Below, one piece after another: positions 9,470-19,170 of a stretch of 64,000 nucleotides of DNA; the first letter of the stretch is position 1; each line of letters opens with the position of its first letter. The position numbers were made by a program, and so were the translations under genes. Under the pieces are notes generated by a model. That model did no database searches. It worked only from the letters and a program-made list of their open reading frames with translations, and had not been told where the DNA came from. Location of the stretch: NCBI GenBank assembly GCA_903900155.1, contig CAIUMD010000062.1:124001-188000 (forward strand), in the 5' to 3' direction. Source of the DNA: an uncultured Caulobacterales bacterium. GTDB taxonomy: Bacteria > Pseudomonadota > Alphaproteobacteria > Caulobacterales > Caulobacteraceae.

Positions 9470-10564
9470 CTACGAAGCCCGGGCCTCCGCGCCCATGAAG
9501 ATCACCTTGGCGCCCTTGTTCACGGCCGAGCCCAACTCGGCCGCGTCCCAGTTGGTCAGCCTCACGCAGCCGTGCGAGGCGCGCTTGTTGACTAGCTTGG
9601 GATCGGGCGTGCCGTGGATGCCGTAGGTGTCCTTGGTCAGGTCGATCCAGGTCGAGCCGACCGGATTGTTTGGTCCCGCCTTGATGGTCAGCTTGGCCTT
9701 GGGCTTGCCGAAGGTCAGGCGCGAGGGGTCATAGGTATAGGTCGGGGCGGGGGCCAGGGTGCGCACGGCCCATTCGCCCGACGGGGCGGGGCGCTCGGTG
9801 CTGCCGACCGTGGCCGGATAGACCGCCAGCTCGGCGCCGTCCTTGTCGAAGGCGCGGACCTGGCCCAGGGCCTTGTCGATCTCGATGCGGTCGACCTTGC
9901 GATCCAGGGTGTCGGCGCCAGCCGCCGCGACCACGATCGTCGCGCCCGCCACGCCGAAGTCGACGCCGGGATTGAGGGCCTGCAGCAAGGCTTCGTCCAT
10001 GTGGAAGCGTTCGGCCAGCAGCTCCAACGGCGTGTGGTAGTTCATGGCCGGCAGCTTGGCCATCGCCTCGTAGTCTTCCTTGGGAAGCACGGGCGAGAAC
10101 GGGCCGGCGACGTCTTGCGGGGTAATCTGGTAGTCGACCAGCACTTGGCCCGCGTCGCCGGCGACCAGGGTGTCGACCAGCTCCTTGGTGATCTGACCGT
10201 CGGCGGTGAGGTTGCGTGAACCCTGGAAGGCCTTGATCGCCAGGGTCAGGTTCGTGCCGTCACGACCATCAATGACGCCGGGCGAGAAGTGGGCGCGGTC
10301 CAGCAGGGTCTGCACGCGAACCAGCAGGTTGCGATGGGCGCCGGCGTCGGTCGCGGCCGGATCGACGGTCGCGCCATTGATCGCCTGGGCGATCGGCGAG
10401 CCCGCCGCCACGGCCGGCGGTGCGGGAACGACGGGCGGCGGCGTCGTCTTCTGGACCGTCTTGCCAGGATTTTGGGTAGGCGCGGGCTTGGCCGGAGGCT
10501 TGTCGTCGCAGGCCGACAGGGCCAGGACGGCGATCAGGGCGAAACGGGAAACCAGGCCGGTCAT
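9470..10564 (-). CDS. L,D-transpeptidase (YkuD) lipoprotein with peptidoglycan-binding domain
   Basis: Lipobox LALSAC, PG_binding_1-like region, IHGTPDPKLVNKRASHGCVRLTNWDA catalytic motif; true start at MTGLVSRFA. Confidence 0.88.
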   Translation of the reverse strand: MTGLVSRFALIAVLALSACDDKPPAKPAPTQNPGKTVQKTTPPPVVPAPPAVAAGSPIAQAINGATVDPAATDAGAHRNLLVRVQTLLDRAHFSPGVIDGRDGTNLTLAIKAFQGSRNLTADGQITKELVDTLVAGDAGQVLVDYQITPQDVAGPFSPVLPKEDYEAMAKLPAMNYHTPLELLAERFHMDEALLQALNPGVDFGVAGATIVVAAAGADTLDRKVDRIEIDKALGQVRAFDKDGAELAVYPATVGSTERPAPSGEWAVRTLAPAPTYTYDPSRLTFGKPKAKLTIKAGPNNPVGSTWIDLTKDTYGIHGTPDPKLVNKRASHGCVRLTNWDAAELGSAVNKGAKVIFMGAEARAS

Positions 10565-10639
10565 AGATACTCCAGGGGCCAAAGCCAGGGAACGACTCCC
10601 TGGTCTCAAGCCTTGAGCCATGGCGAAGTTCCACCCGTG

Positions 10640-11746
10640 ATGAGGATCGGCTTGAGGGCGCTGCGACGTCTGCTGTGGGGTCTGGGCCTGCTGCTTCTGG
10701 CGGTCGGCGGCTTCTGGACGTGGGTCTATTGGCCTTCGGGGCAGTCCTCGCCGAAGCCAGCGCCTCCGATCGACGAGGCTGGCTACCTGCCCCCTCAGCA
10801 CGTGCCTTCGATCGACCCGCCGCCACTGGCCGGAGCCGTGCCGCTCGCCGGCGCGCCCGAGGCCTGTGACGGCAACGACGCCCCCGACAGCGCCGCCGCC
10901 GTCAACGCCGCCTCGCTGTCGACCCTGGCCTGGACCCCGTTCGGCAAGCCCGAGACGGGCTGGGAGATCTACGCCCCGCGCATCGCCGCCGAGATCGGCA
11001 CGACCTGCGGCCCCGGCTCGAACGGTTTCGCCTCGGCCCTGGCGCGTTGGCAGGGGGCGCATGGCCTGCAGAAGACCGGCGTGGTCGACCCGACGGTGTT
11101 TTCGGCCATGCTGGTGCGCTGGCGCCTGGCCCGGCCCTTTGTACGCACCAATCGCGAAGGGGTCTGCCCCGGCGCGCCGCCCGAGGCCAACCTCGAGCTG
11201 GCCAAGCCCGAGGAGAGCTATGGCGGCAAGGTCATCCGAATGCGCCCCGGCGCGCTGGCGGCCTATCGGAACATGGTGGCCGAGGCCAAGTCGGCCGGCG
11301 TGCTGCCGCGCCCGGAAGCCTTGCGCATCTTCTCCGGCTTCCGCGCCCCGGACGCCGACGCCCAGCGCTGCGCGCGGGACAAGAACTGCCAGGGCCTGAT
11401 CCGCACCATCTGCTCGGCCCACCGCACGGGCCTGGCCATGGACGTGGTCATCGACGCCGCGCCGGGCTTTGGCCCCGACAGCTCGGCCGACGCCAACCGG
11501 CTGGTGATGGCGCGGTCGGCGCTGTTCAAATGGATGGTCGTCAACGCGCCGCGCTTCGGCTTCGTCAACTACGCCTACGAGCCCTGGCACTGGGAATGGA
11601 CCGGCGAGCCGCTGCTGCCCGGCGTGCCGATCTCCAGCCTGCCCCGGGAGGGCTCGGAGCCGGTTACGGAACCGCCTAAGGAACCTCAGCCAGGCTCCAT
11701 TTCTGGAAAGCCGGCCGCTGCCGCAGGCGCTCGTAATAGGCGTTGA
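10640..11746 (+). CDS. D-alanyl-D-alanine carboxypeptidase (VanY/M15-like) with N-terminal TM and PG-binding-like region
   Basis: SAHRTGLAMDVVIDAAP and EPWHWEWTGE motifs; start ATG MRIGLRALRR. Confidence 0.8.
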   Translation: MRIGLRALRRLLWGLGLLLLAVGGFWTWVYWPSGQSSPKPAPPIDEAGYLPPQHVPSIDPPPLAGAVPLAGAPEACDGNDAPDSAAAVNAASLSTLAWTPFGKPETGWEIYAPRIAAEIGTTCGPGSNGFASALARWQGAHGLQKTGVVDPTVFSAMLVRWRLARPFVRTNREGVCPGAPPEANLELAKPEESYGGKVIRMRPGALAAYRNMVAEAKSAGVLPRPEALRIFSGFRAPDADAQRCARDKNCQGLIRTICSAHRTGLAMDVVIDAAPGFGPDSSADANRLVMARSALFKWMVVNAPRFGFVNYAYEPWHWEWTGEPLLPGVPISSLPREGSEPVTEPPKEPQPGSISGKPAAAAGARNRR

Positions 11747-12296
11747 GCGTCGGCCAATCCTCGCGCTCGATCGGCGAGTACAGCCAGCGGTGCACTGACA
11801 GACCCAGGACGATGTCGGCCAGGGTGAAGTGGTCGCCGGCCACATGGGCCCCGGTATCCACCAGGCGCGCGCTGAGAAGGCCCATAGCCGTGTTCCAGGC
11901 CGTGACGCTGGTCGCGATCCGGCGTTTGTCGCCAAAACCGGGCGTCTTGCGCACCAGCCCTGCGAAGGCGAAGCGCCAGGCGGTATTCAGCTCGGCGCTC
12001 TGCCAGTCCATCCACTGATCGACCAGCGCCCGCTGGCGGCGGTCCTCCGGGAACAGTGGCGTGCCGGCCGCCACGTAGCGGCAGATGGCGTTGCTCTCCC
12101 ACACCGGCCCGTGCTCGTCGACCAGGACGGGCACCAGAGCGTTGGGGTTCAACTGCAGGAATTTCGGATCGTTCGTGGGCGAGAAGCCCTGGCCCCAGTC
12201 CTCGCGCTCATAGGCGACGCCCAACTCGTCCAAGGTCCACAACACCTTGCGGACATTGATCGACGTGGTGCGGCCGAGGACCTTGGGGATCGTCAC
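11676..12296 (-). CDS. glutathione S-transferase family protein
   Basis: TSINVRKVLWTLDELGVAYE..., NPNALVPVLVDEHGPVWESNAICRYV thioredoxin-like N-domain. Confidence 0.88.
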   Translation of the reverse strand: MTIPKVLGRTTSINVRKVLWTLDELGVAYEREDWGQGFSPTNDPKFLQLNPNALVPVLVDEHGPVWESNAICRYVAAGTPLFPEDRRQRALVDQWMDWQSAELNTAWRFAFAGLVRKTPGFGDKRRIATSVTAWNTAMGLLSARLVDTGAHVAGDHFTLADIVLGLSVHRWLYSPIEREDWPTLNAYYERLRQRPAFQKWSLAEVP

Positions 12297-12466
12297 CGGG
12301 TCATCCAGGGCTTGGATTTGCCGGTGGGGGCGGCGGCGTTGGCGCGATCGACCTTGCCGGTCGAGGCCTTGGCGCCGTGGCCATGCTTGCCCTGGGCGGC
12401 CTTCTTCAGGCGCAAGGCGCGCTGCATCGGCGTTTCATCGGCGGGGACGTCGGCTTTATCGGTCAT
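12293..12466 (-). CDS. small basic hypothetical protein (57 aa)
   Basis: MTDKADVPADETPMQRALRLKKAAQGKHGHGAKASTGKVDRANAAAPTGKSKPWMTR; stop overlaps GST start (ATGA). Confidence 0.6.
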   Translation of the reverse strand: MTDKADVPADETPMQRALRLKKAAQGKHGHGAKASTGKVDRANAAAPTGKSKPWMTR

Positions 12467-12529
12467 CAGGGCGATGTAGGCCTCGAATGGCGCCTTGAGA
12501 AGGCCGCGCTTGCAGGTCAGTCTGGAAAG

Positions 12530-13081
12530 ATGTCGTCGCCCCGTTCGGTTCCCGTCCTGATCGCGTTCGCCGTCTTGACGGCGGGGGGCGCCCACGCTCA
12601 GGTCAAGGGCGACCCCAACGAGGTCTCGCCGGTCCTGATCCTGCCGCCGACCCTGCCGCCGAACGTCACCGCGACCTATCCGGCCCAGGACCAGACGGTG
12701 GCGCCCGGCGTGCTGATCCTGAAGGTCGTCTTCGATCAGCAGATGTCGCCGACCGCGTGGAACTACGCTCCGGCCCAGGGCGCCGAGCCGATGGACTGCG
12801 TGAAGACGCCGCGTCTGCTGCCCGACCAGAAGACCTTCGTCCTGCTGTGCCGGGTGCTGTCCAACAAGACCTATGGCGTGACCTTCAACGCCGCCCGCGA
12901 CGGCGGCTTCGCCAATCTCGGCGACAACCCGGCCCACACGGCGGCCCTGACCTTCAAGGTCGACGCCGAATATCCGATCACGACGGTTCGCCAAGCGATG
13001 GAGAAGGCCAAGCTGCTGCCCGACCAGATGCCGGTGCAGGACGCGCCTATGGCGGTCGCGTCCGGAGCGAGCGGTCGCTAG
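12530..13081 (+). CDS. secreted hypothetical protein (Ig-like domain)
   Basis: Signal peptide; TYPAQDQTVAPGVLILKVVFDQQM SbsA_Ig-like pattern. Confidence 0.65.
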   Translation: MSSPRSVPVLIAFAVLTAGGAHAQVKGDPNEVSPVLILPPTLPPNVTATYPAQDQTVAPGVLILKVVFDQQMSPTAWNYAPAQGAEPMDCVKTPRLLPDQKTFVLLCRVLSNKTYGVTFNAARDGGFANLGDNPAHTAALTFKVDAEYPITTVRQAMEKAKLLPDQMPVQDAPMAVASGASGR

Positions 13082-13098
13082 CCTTCTAACTGAAGCGT

Positions 13099-13911
13099 GT
13101 GGCGCGCGCGCCGCGACTCCCTCATCATCATGAGATGATGGGGGAATCGGGGCGCGAGTGGACGGGGGCTGACCTCGCTGTGGTGGTGGGCGACTATGTG
13201 GCCCAGCTGGAGAAGACGCTCGCCGGGAAACCACTCGACCGGGCTGCGCATGACCGCACGGTGCGCTTCGTCACCGGCAAGTCGGACATGCCGATCACCT
13301 GGAAGCAGGGCGAGATCTCGGCGGTGCTGTCGCTGATCGGCCTGCCGATCCTCAAGGACATGCCGCCGCGGTGGTCCTATGACGAGGCGCTGCTGGACGC
13401 CGTCGAGGACCAGTTGGCCATGAAGCCGACCCTGCTGGCCTCGGCCGTCCGGCCCGCCGCCCTGTTCACGGCGCCGTCGGCCATTCCGCTGATCGAGACC
13501 GCGCCGCCCAAGCCGATGCCGATGGACGATCGCCTGATCCGCGCCATCCAGCGCTTCGACATGTCGGGCCGCGAGGCCGACGACCGGTTCCTGAAAGGCC
13601 TGGGCGTGGCCAGCGTCGTGGCGCATGAGGCCCGCCGCCTGTCGGACCGTGGCCGCCCGGACTTGGCCGGCCGCATCCGCCCCGCCCGCGACGGCGACGC
13701 CGAAGGCTGCGACGTGATCAGCTTCGGCCTGGACGAGATCCCGCGCCTGATCGTGGTCAAGGCCACCCTGGCCGGCGAGGTGGCTCCGTTCGGCCTCAGC
13801 CACGCCGAGTTCGAACTGGCGAAGGCCCAGCCCGGCGCCTTCCGCATCCGCCGCGTCTACGACCTCTTGGGCGACGCGCGCTTCTACCGGATGAAGCCGC
13901 CGTTCCACTGA
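13099..13911 (+). CDS. DUF3883-like C-terminal domain protein (start uncertain: GTG 13099 or ATG 13135/13138)
   Basis: IVVKATLAGEVAPFGLSHAEFELAKAQPGAFRIRRVYDL resembles the DUF3883 (restriction-like) fold pattern. Confidence 0.6.
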   Translation: MARAPRLPHHHEMMGESGREWTGADLAVVVGDYVAQLEKTLAGKPLDRAAHDRTVRFVTGKSDMPITWKQGEISAVLSLIGLPILKDMPPRWSYDEALLDAVEDQLAMKPTLLASAVRPAALFTAPSAIPLIETAPPKPMPMDDRLIRAIQRFDMSGREADDRFLKGLGVASVVAHEARRLSDRGRPDLAGRIRPARDGDAEGCDVISFGLDEIPRLIVVKATLAGEVAPFGLSHAEFELAKAQPGAFRIRRVYDLLGDARFYRMKPPFH

Positions 13912-13918
13912 GGCGTAC

Positions 13919-14479
13919 TCAGGCCTTGAACACGTGGGCCGCCATCACCGCCAGCCCGCCCAGTGTCCGGCCGCGGTTCAATTCGCCGGGCAGCCTCATC
14001 AACGTCTCATAGAAGCCCAGTGGAGGCAGGGCGGTCATCACCGTGACGATCTGTTTGCGCGACAGGCCCTTGGACACCCGCCCGCCGCTGGCGTCGACCC
14101 AGTCGGCCTTGCGCACGGCGTTGACGACCTCGGCGTTCGGACCTCGGAACGGGGTGATCTTGTGATGCCAGTGGATCAAGTCGCGGACCAGCTGGGCGTC
14201 CAGCGCCGGCGCGCGGGCCTGGCGGGCCAGTTCGGCATGGTGCTCGGACGGCTCGAGATAGGCCAGCGCCCGGTCAGTCCATAGTCCGACATCGTGATGC
14301 GCCAGGGCGAAGGCGATCGGCGCGCGCCATTGCTGAGCCCGACCCAGGAAGTGCAGCGCGTAGGTCAGGACCCGATAGACATGGTTGCGATAGCCGGGAA
14401 AATCCGCGCCGACCCGATCGCGCACCAGGGCCAGCTCGCGCTCGATGATGTCGTCGTGATCGATGATGACGATGGACAT
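13919..14479 (-). CDS. HD-domain-like protein
   Basis: NHVYRVLTYALHFLG...IAFALAHHDVGLWTD HD-like arrangement. Confidence 0.65.
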   Translation of the reverse strand: MSIVIIDHDDIIERELALVRDRVGADFPGYRNHVYRVLTYALHFLGRAQQWRAPIAFALAHHDVGLWTDRALAYLEPSEHHAELARQARAPALDAQLVRDLIHWHHKITPFRGPNAEVVNAVRKADWVDASGGRVSKGLSRKQIVTVMTALPPLGFYETLMRLPGELNRGRTLGGLAVMAAHVFKA

Positions 14480-14624
14480 GGCGCCACGAGAGCGCAGGGG
14501 CGGCTCCGAGTCTAGAACGGAACCGCCCTACAAAGTTCAGGCGCTGGCGGTCGTAAGGTTACGGCTGCGGGCTTCCAGCGACGTCAGCACGGCGACGGGG
14601 GTCTTTTGAAGTCGAGAGGGACGA

Positions 14625-16433
14625 TCAATCCTCGTCCATCTTGAGCGCCGCGATGAAGGCTTCCTGCGGGATTTCGACCTTGCCGAACTGGCGCATGCGC
14701 TTCTTGCCGGCCTTCTGCTTGTCGAGCAGCTTGCGCTTACGCGAGGCGTCGCCGCCGTAGCACTTGGCGGTCACGTCCTTGCGCAGGGCGCGGACGGTTT
14801 CGCGGGCGATGATCCGGCCGCCGATGGCCGCCTGGATGGGGATGACGAACATGTGCTGGGGGATGAGTTCCTTCATCTTCTCGCACATGCCGCGGCCGCG
14901 GCTCTCGGCGCGGTCGCGGTGGACCAGCATGGAGAGGGCGTCGACCGGCTCGGCATTGACCAGGATCGACATCTTCACCAGGTCGCCGACGCGGTAGTCC
15001 TCAAGCTGGTAGTCGAAGCTGGCATAGCCCTTCGAGATCGACTTCAAGCGGTCGTAGAAGTCGAAGACGACCTCGTTCAGCGGCAGGTCGTAGATGACCA
15101 TGGCGCGGCTGCCGACATAGCTGAGCTCGCGCTGCACCCCGCGACGGTCCTGGCACAGCTTAATGACGCCGCCCAGATAGTCGTCGGGGGTGAAGATCGT
15201 GGCCTTGATCCAGGGCTCGGCGATGTTCTCGATCTGCATCACGTCCGGCAGGTCGGCCGGGTTGTGCAGCTCGATCTCGTCGCCGTTGCGCATGTGGATC
15301 TTGTAGACGACCGACGGGGCCGTCGCGATCAGGTCGAGGTCGAACTCGCGCGACAGGCGCTCCTGGATGATCTCCAGGTGGAGCAGGCCCAGGAACCCGC
15401 AGCGGAAGCCGAAGCCCAGCGCGGCCGAGCTTTCCATCTCGTAGGTGAAGCTGGCGTCGTTCAGGCGCAGCTTGCCGACGGCGGCGCGCAGATCCTCGAA
15501 ATCGGCGGCGTCGACCGGGAACAGGCCGCAGAACACCACCGGCACGACTTCCTTGAAGCCCTTCAGCGGTTCGGCGGTGGGTTTCTTGTCGTCGGTGATG
15601 GTGTCGCCGACGGCGGCGTCGGCCACTTCCTTGATCGAGGCGGTGAAGAAGCCGACCTCGCCGGGGCCAAGCTCGGCCACGTCGGTGGCCTTGGGCGTGA
15701 ACACGCCGACCTTGTCGATGCGGTGGGTGGCGCCGGTCTGCATCATGCGGACCTGCTGGCCGGCCTTCAGCGTGCCGTCGAAGATGCGCACCAGCACGAC
15801 GACGCCCAGATAGGCGTCGTACCAGGCGTCGACCAGCAGCGCCTTCAGCGGCGCGTCGCGGTCGCCCTTGGGGGCGGGCAGGCGGGTGACGATGGCTTCC
15901 AGCACGTCGTGGATGCCCAGGCCCGACTTGGCGCTGGCCAGCACGGCGTCGCTGGCGTCCAGGCCGATCAGGTCCTCGATCTGGGCGCGCACCCGGTCGG
16001 GTTCGGCGGCCGGCAGGTCGATCTTGTTCAGGACCGGGACGATCTCGTGGTTGTTGTCGATGGCCTGGTAGACATTGGCCAGGGTCTGGGCTTCCACGCC
16101 TTGCGAGGCGTCGACGACTAGGATCGAGCCTTCGCAGGCGGCCAGCGAGCGGCTGACCTCGTAGGCGAAGTCGACGTGCCCGGGGGTGTCCATCAGGTTG
16201 AGGATGTAGTCCTCGCCGTCATCGGCCTTGTACTTCAGGCGCACGGTCTGCGCCTTGATGGTGATGCCGCGCTCTTTCTCGATGTCCATGTTGTCCAGGA
16301 CCTGGGCGCTCATCTCGCGCGCGGTCAGGCCGCCGGTCTCCTGGATCAGGCGGTCCGACAGCGTGGACTTGCCGTGGTCGATGTGGGCCACGATGGAAAA
16401 GTTGCGGATCTTGTCGAGAGGCGTCGAAGTCAT
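14625..16433 (-). CDS. lepA: translation elongation factor 4 (LepA)
   Basis: [63 protein letters not shown]-terminal [36 protein letters not shown]. Confidence 0.97.
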   Translation of the reverse strand: MTSTPLDKIRNFSIVAHIDHGKSTLSDRLIQETGGLTAREMSAQVLDNMDIEKERGITIKAQTVRLKYKADDGEDYILNLMDTPGHVDFAYEVSRSLAACEGSILVVDASQGVEAQTLANVYQAIDNNHEIVPVLNKIDLPAAEPDRVRAQIEDLIGLDASDAVLASAKSGLGIHDVLEAIVTRLPAPKGDRDAPLKALLVDAWYDAYLGVVVLVRIFDGTLKAGQQVRMMQTGATHRIDKVGVFTPKATDVAELGPGEVGFFTASIKEVADAAVGDTITDDKKPTAEPLKGFKEVVPVVFCGLFPVDAADFEDLRAAVGKLRLNDASFTYEMESSAALGFGFRCGFLGLLHLEIIQERLSREFDLDLIATAPSVVYKIHMRNGDEIELHNPADLPDVMQIENIAEPWIKATIFTPDDYLGGVIKLCQDRRGVQRELSYVGSRAMVIYDLPLNEVVFDFYDRLKSISKGYASFDYQLEDYRVGDLVKMSILVNAEPVDALSMLVHRDRAESRGRGMCEKMKELIPQHMFVIPIQAAIGGRIIARETVRALRKDVTAKCYGGDASRKRKLLDKQKAGKKRMRQFGKVEIPQEAFIAALKMDED

Positions 16434-16446
16434 GGGCGTGCGCATA

Positions 16447-16496
16447 TCACATTTGGATCGCTCCGCGAGGGTCACATTTGGCCCGCTCCGCGAGGG
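16447..16496. repeat. 25-bp imperfect tandem duplication upstream of lepA
   Basis: TCACATTTGGATCGCTCCGCGAGGG followed by TCACATTTGGCCCGCTCCGCGAGGG. Confidence 0.85.
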
Positions 16497-16534
16497 CCGT
16501 TACTGAACACAGTGCGGCGACGCGTCGCGCATGC

Positions 16535-16549
16535 TTAACCGGTCGTTAA
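16535..16549. promoter_or_regulatory. CtrA-type box
   Basis: TTAA-CCGGTCG-TTAA, 70 bp upstream of the DUF1134 gene. Confidence 0.6.
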
Positions 16550-16618
16550 GTTTGGAGCCGCAAACCGGTCTCAATGGCTTGCAACAGTGTTGCAATCAAA
16601 TCGATCCGGAGGGCTCCC

Positions 16619-17374
16619 ATGGACCGTCGCAAGCTGATCCTCTCGGGCGCCGCCGCCGGCCTGAGCGCCGCCGCGACGCAGGCCTTGGCCCGTCAGAGCA
16701 ACTACAGCGAACAACTGCCGCCGCCGCAGCCGATCGGACCTGCGCGGCCGGCTTCGGCCGATCCCTATGCGTCCTCGTCGCCTCAGCCTGTGGCGCAGGA
16801 CCAGTACAACGCTGCGCCGCCCCCTTCTTCGTATCCTGGGCCGGCGCCCGCCTCGAACGGTTCGCAGCCGGTCTACGACACCGGCCGCGCCCAGACCTAT
16901 TCGGCCGACGAGATGATCCGCGCCACGTCCGACTTCCTGGGCGTGACGGCCGAGAGCGCCGGTTCGGCGATCGAGCGGATCTTCAAGGATAAGGGCCAGC
17001 CCACCGCCTACATCGCCGGCGAAGAGGGCTCGGGCGCTTTCGTGGCCGGCCTGCGCTATGGCCGCGGCCTGCTGTACATGAAGGGGCGCCCGACCATGGA
17101 AGTCTTCTGGCAGGGCCCGACCATCGGTTGGGACTGGGGCGGCAACGCCAGCCGCACCTTCACCCTCTGTTATAACCTGCAGTACCCGGACGCCATCTTC
17201 CGCCGTTTCCCCGGCGTGGAGGGCAGCGCCTACCTGATCGGCGGCCTGGGCGTGAACTACCAGAAGGCCGACGAGATCACCTTGGCGCCGATCCGCGCGG
17301 GCGTGGGCCTGCGCCTGGGGGCCAATGTCGGCTACCTGGGCTACAGCCGCCAGCGGCGGTGGATGCCGTTCTAG
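16619..17374 (+). CDS. DUF1134 (EipA-like) periplasmic protein
   Basis: MDRRKLILSGAAAGLSAAATQALA signal; DFLGVTAESAGSAIERIFKDKGQPTAYIAGEEGSGAFVAGLRYGRG DUF1134 signature. Confidence 0.85.
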   Translation: MDRRKLILSGAAAGLSAAATQALARQSNYSEQLPPPQPIGPARPASADPYASSSPQPVAQDQYNAAPPPSSYPGPAPASNGSQPVYDTGRAQTYSADEMIRATSDFLGVTAESAGSAIERIFKDKGQPTAYIAGEEGSGAFVAGLRYGRGLLYMKGRPTMEVFWQGPTIGWDWGGNASRTFTLCYNLQYPDAIFRRFPGVEGSAYLIGGLGVNYQKADEITLAPIRAGVGLRLGANVGYLGYSRQRRWMPF

Positions 17375-17385
17375 GATGCTAACGA

Positions 17386-17503
17386 GATCCTCCCCCTAGC
17401 GGGGGAGGTAGCGCGAAGCGCCGGAGGGGGAAGTGCTGCTGAGCCTGCCTCTTCCCCCTCCGTCGTCGCTGCGCGCCGACACCTCCCCCGCTAGGGGGAG
17501 GAT
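17386..17503. repeat. palindromic intergenic repeat, family B
   Basis: GATCCTCCCCCTAGCGGGGGAGGT ... ACCTCCCCCGCTAGGGGGAGGATC inverted arms. Confidence 0.85.
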
Positions 17504-17511
17504 CTGATGGT

Positions 17512-18117
17512 TTAGCCGCCCCAAACCTCCTTCAGCCGCGCGTCACGGCCACACCCCGTGCGGTAGGCGAAGTAGTTCAGCTTGTTCCGCTTGGCGTAGT
17601 CGCGGTGATATTCCTCGGCCGGGTAGAAGGTCTGCAACGGCAGGATCTGGGTCTTCATCGTGCCGGTCTTCAGGCGCTTGGCGGCCTCGGCGCGGGACTT
17701 TTCGGCGATCGGGCGCTGGGCCGGGGTGACGAAGACCGCCGGGCGGTAGGACGGGCCGCGGTCGCAGAACTGGCCGCCGTCGTCGGTGGGGTCGACCAGC
17801 TTCCAGTAGCGATACGGCAGGAACCCGTAGTCCAGCTTGGCTGGATCATAGGTGACGCGCACCGACTCGTAGTGGCCTGAGGTCTCGCTGGTGACGTCGC
17901 GATAGGTCGGGTTGTTCAGGTGGCCGCCGGTATAGCCGCTCTCGACCTTGATGACGCCCGGCACGCCCTGCATGTCGTGCTCCATGCACCAGAAGCAGCC
18001 GCCGGCGAACACGGCGGTCTCGGTCTTCCCAGAGCCCTTAGGAGAGAGGGCGGCGGCGGAAGCGCTGACCCCGAACAGGGCAAACGCGGTGGCCAAAAGG
18101 GCGAGTAAGCGGCGCAT
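17512..18117 (-). CDS. msrA: peptide-methionine (S)-S-oxide reductase with signal peptide
   Basis: TAVFAGGCFWCMEHDMQGVPGVIKVESGYTGG; AEEYHRDYAKRN. Confidence 0.92.
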   Translation of the reverse strand: MRRLLALLATAFALFGVSASAAALSPKGSGKTETAVFAGGCFWCMEHDMQGVPGVIKVESGYTGGHLNNPTYRDVTSETSGHYESVRVTYDPAKLDYGFLPYRYWKLVDPTDDGGQFCDRGPSYRPAVFVTPAQRPIAEKSRAEAAKRLKTGTMKTQILPLQTFYPAEEYHRDYAKRNKLNYFAYRTGCGRDARLKEVWGG

Positions 18118-18174
18118 CTCAAGTCTCTCCAGAAAGCGGACTCGAACTCAGATACGCACGGAAGCAGGCGAAGG

Positions 18175-18462
18175 TTACAGCCGCCAGCCGAAACCCACGC
18201 CGCGCACGCTGGGACACGCGGCCAGGCGCGAGGCCAGGACCTGCGCCCGGTCGTCGCCCTGGTCGTCGATCTCGAGCCTAATGGTCATGTGCTGACCCTC
18301 GGGAGCGGCGGACAGGGCGCGCAGGCGGGCCTGCTGCACGGAAGCCACGCCCAGCACCCGCATGAGGGCGTCGGGGGTGTCTTCGGCGGTTACCAGGAAG
18401 AGACGACGTTTCTCGTCTTCCGGTTTGGCGGCGTCTACGAGGTCGCTCACGGGCGCAGCCAC
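18175..18462 (-). CDS. ACT-like domain hypothetical protein
   Basis: RRLFLVTAEDTPDALMRVLGVASVQQARLRALSAAPEGQHMTIRLEIDDQGDDRAQVLASRLAACPSV ACT-like layout; overlaps upstream ORF. Confidence 0.5.
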   Translation of the reverse strand: MAAPVSDLVDAAKPEDEKRRLFLVTAEDTPDALMRVLGVASVQQARLRALSAAPEGQHMTIRLEIDDQGDDRAQVLASRLAACPSVRGVGFGWRL

Positions 18463-18761
18463 TGGTGTTCGACCGAGGCCGAATTGACGCCGGGCCAGGC
18501 GGCCAGGTCACGGGCCAGCAGGCGGGCGGCCTGGTCGCCCAGGTGGCGCACCTTCAGCGAGGCTTCGACGATCTGGCCGACCGGACGCATGGTCAGGCCG
18601 CACAGCTCGGCGCCGCTGTCGGCCAGGCCCTGGCGGACGGCTTCCAGCGCGCTGGGGGCGTCCTGGGCGGCCAGCAGCAGCTGGTGGACGGTGACGCCTT
18701 CCTGGTCGCTATGGAAGGCTGGTGGGGAGGGCAGGTAGCTCACTGGGGTGGTCCTTTGCAT
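18447..18761 (-). CDS. ACT-like domain hypothetical protein (tandem relative of 18175..18462)
   Basis: VHQLLLAAQDAPSALEAVRQGLADSGAELCGLTMRPVGQIVEASLKVRHLGDQAARLLARDLAAWPGV; same layout as following ORF. Confidence 0.5.
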   Translation of the reverse strand: MQRTTPVSYLPSPPAFHSDQEGVTVHQLLLAAQDAPSALEAVRQGLADSGAELCGLTMRPVGQIVEASLKVRHLGDQAARLLARDLAAWPGVNSASVEHQWLRP

Positions 18762-18793
18762 GAGAGGCTTGAAGGACCGAGGGAGCGCGCAAC

Positions 18794-18824
18794 AAAAAAC
18801 CCCGCTCGTGGGAGCGGGGCTTTT
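18794..18824. terminator. intrinsic terminator
   Basis: CCCCGCTC-GTGG-GAGCGGGG, T-tract on minus strand (GGGGTTTTTTG). Confidence 0.8.
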
Positions 18825-18866
18825 GGAGATCTTGCGATCCTTCGGCTTTGGTTTTGGTAGGTTTTC

Positions 18867-19019
18867 CTACCGCTGCTTGCGCCGATTTTGCCCCGTCCGA
18901 ATGGGAACGGTTTTAATCTGGGTGTTAATCATATTCCACATCGCCACGGCGCACGACATCGCAGCCACGGCGGCGAGGCCGGTGGTCACGAAGGCGGCGA
19001 AGGCGAAGGTCGATTGCAT
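18867..19019 (-). CDS. small single-TM hypothetical protein (50 aa)
   Basis: MQSTFAFAAFVTTGLAAVAAMSCAVAMWNMINTQIKTVPIRTGQNRRKQR, followed by a terminator. Confidence 0.5.
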   Translation of the reverse strand: MQSTFAFAAFVTTGLAAVAAMSCAVAMWNMINTQIKTVPIRTGQNRRKQR

Positions 19020-19170
19020 GTGGAAGCGATGAGTCCCGTTAGCGCCTAATACAGGTAGCGTGACAGCGGGGCGTGCGCAAGGTCTTGCCTGCGGAAGAGG
19101 CGATCGGTCGCGGGAGGGGCGGGTTTTGCCTGTTTCAGAGCGCGCTGATCAAAGCCTGAGCAGATCGGTT

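Noticed and set aside
10565-11935. N-terminal half of ORF 9470..11935
   Set aside because: In-frame upstream extension antisense to the VanY-like gene; the real protein starts at the signal peptide MTGLVSRFA
14853-16121. 422-aa plus-strand ORF
   Set aside because: Antisense to lepA
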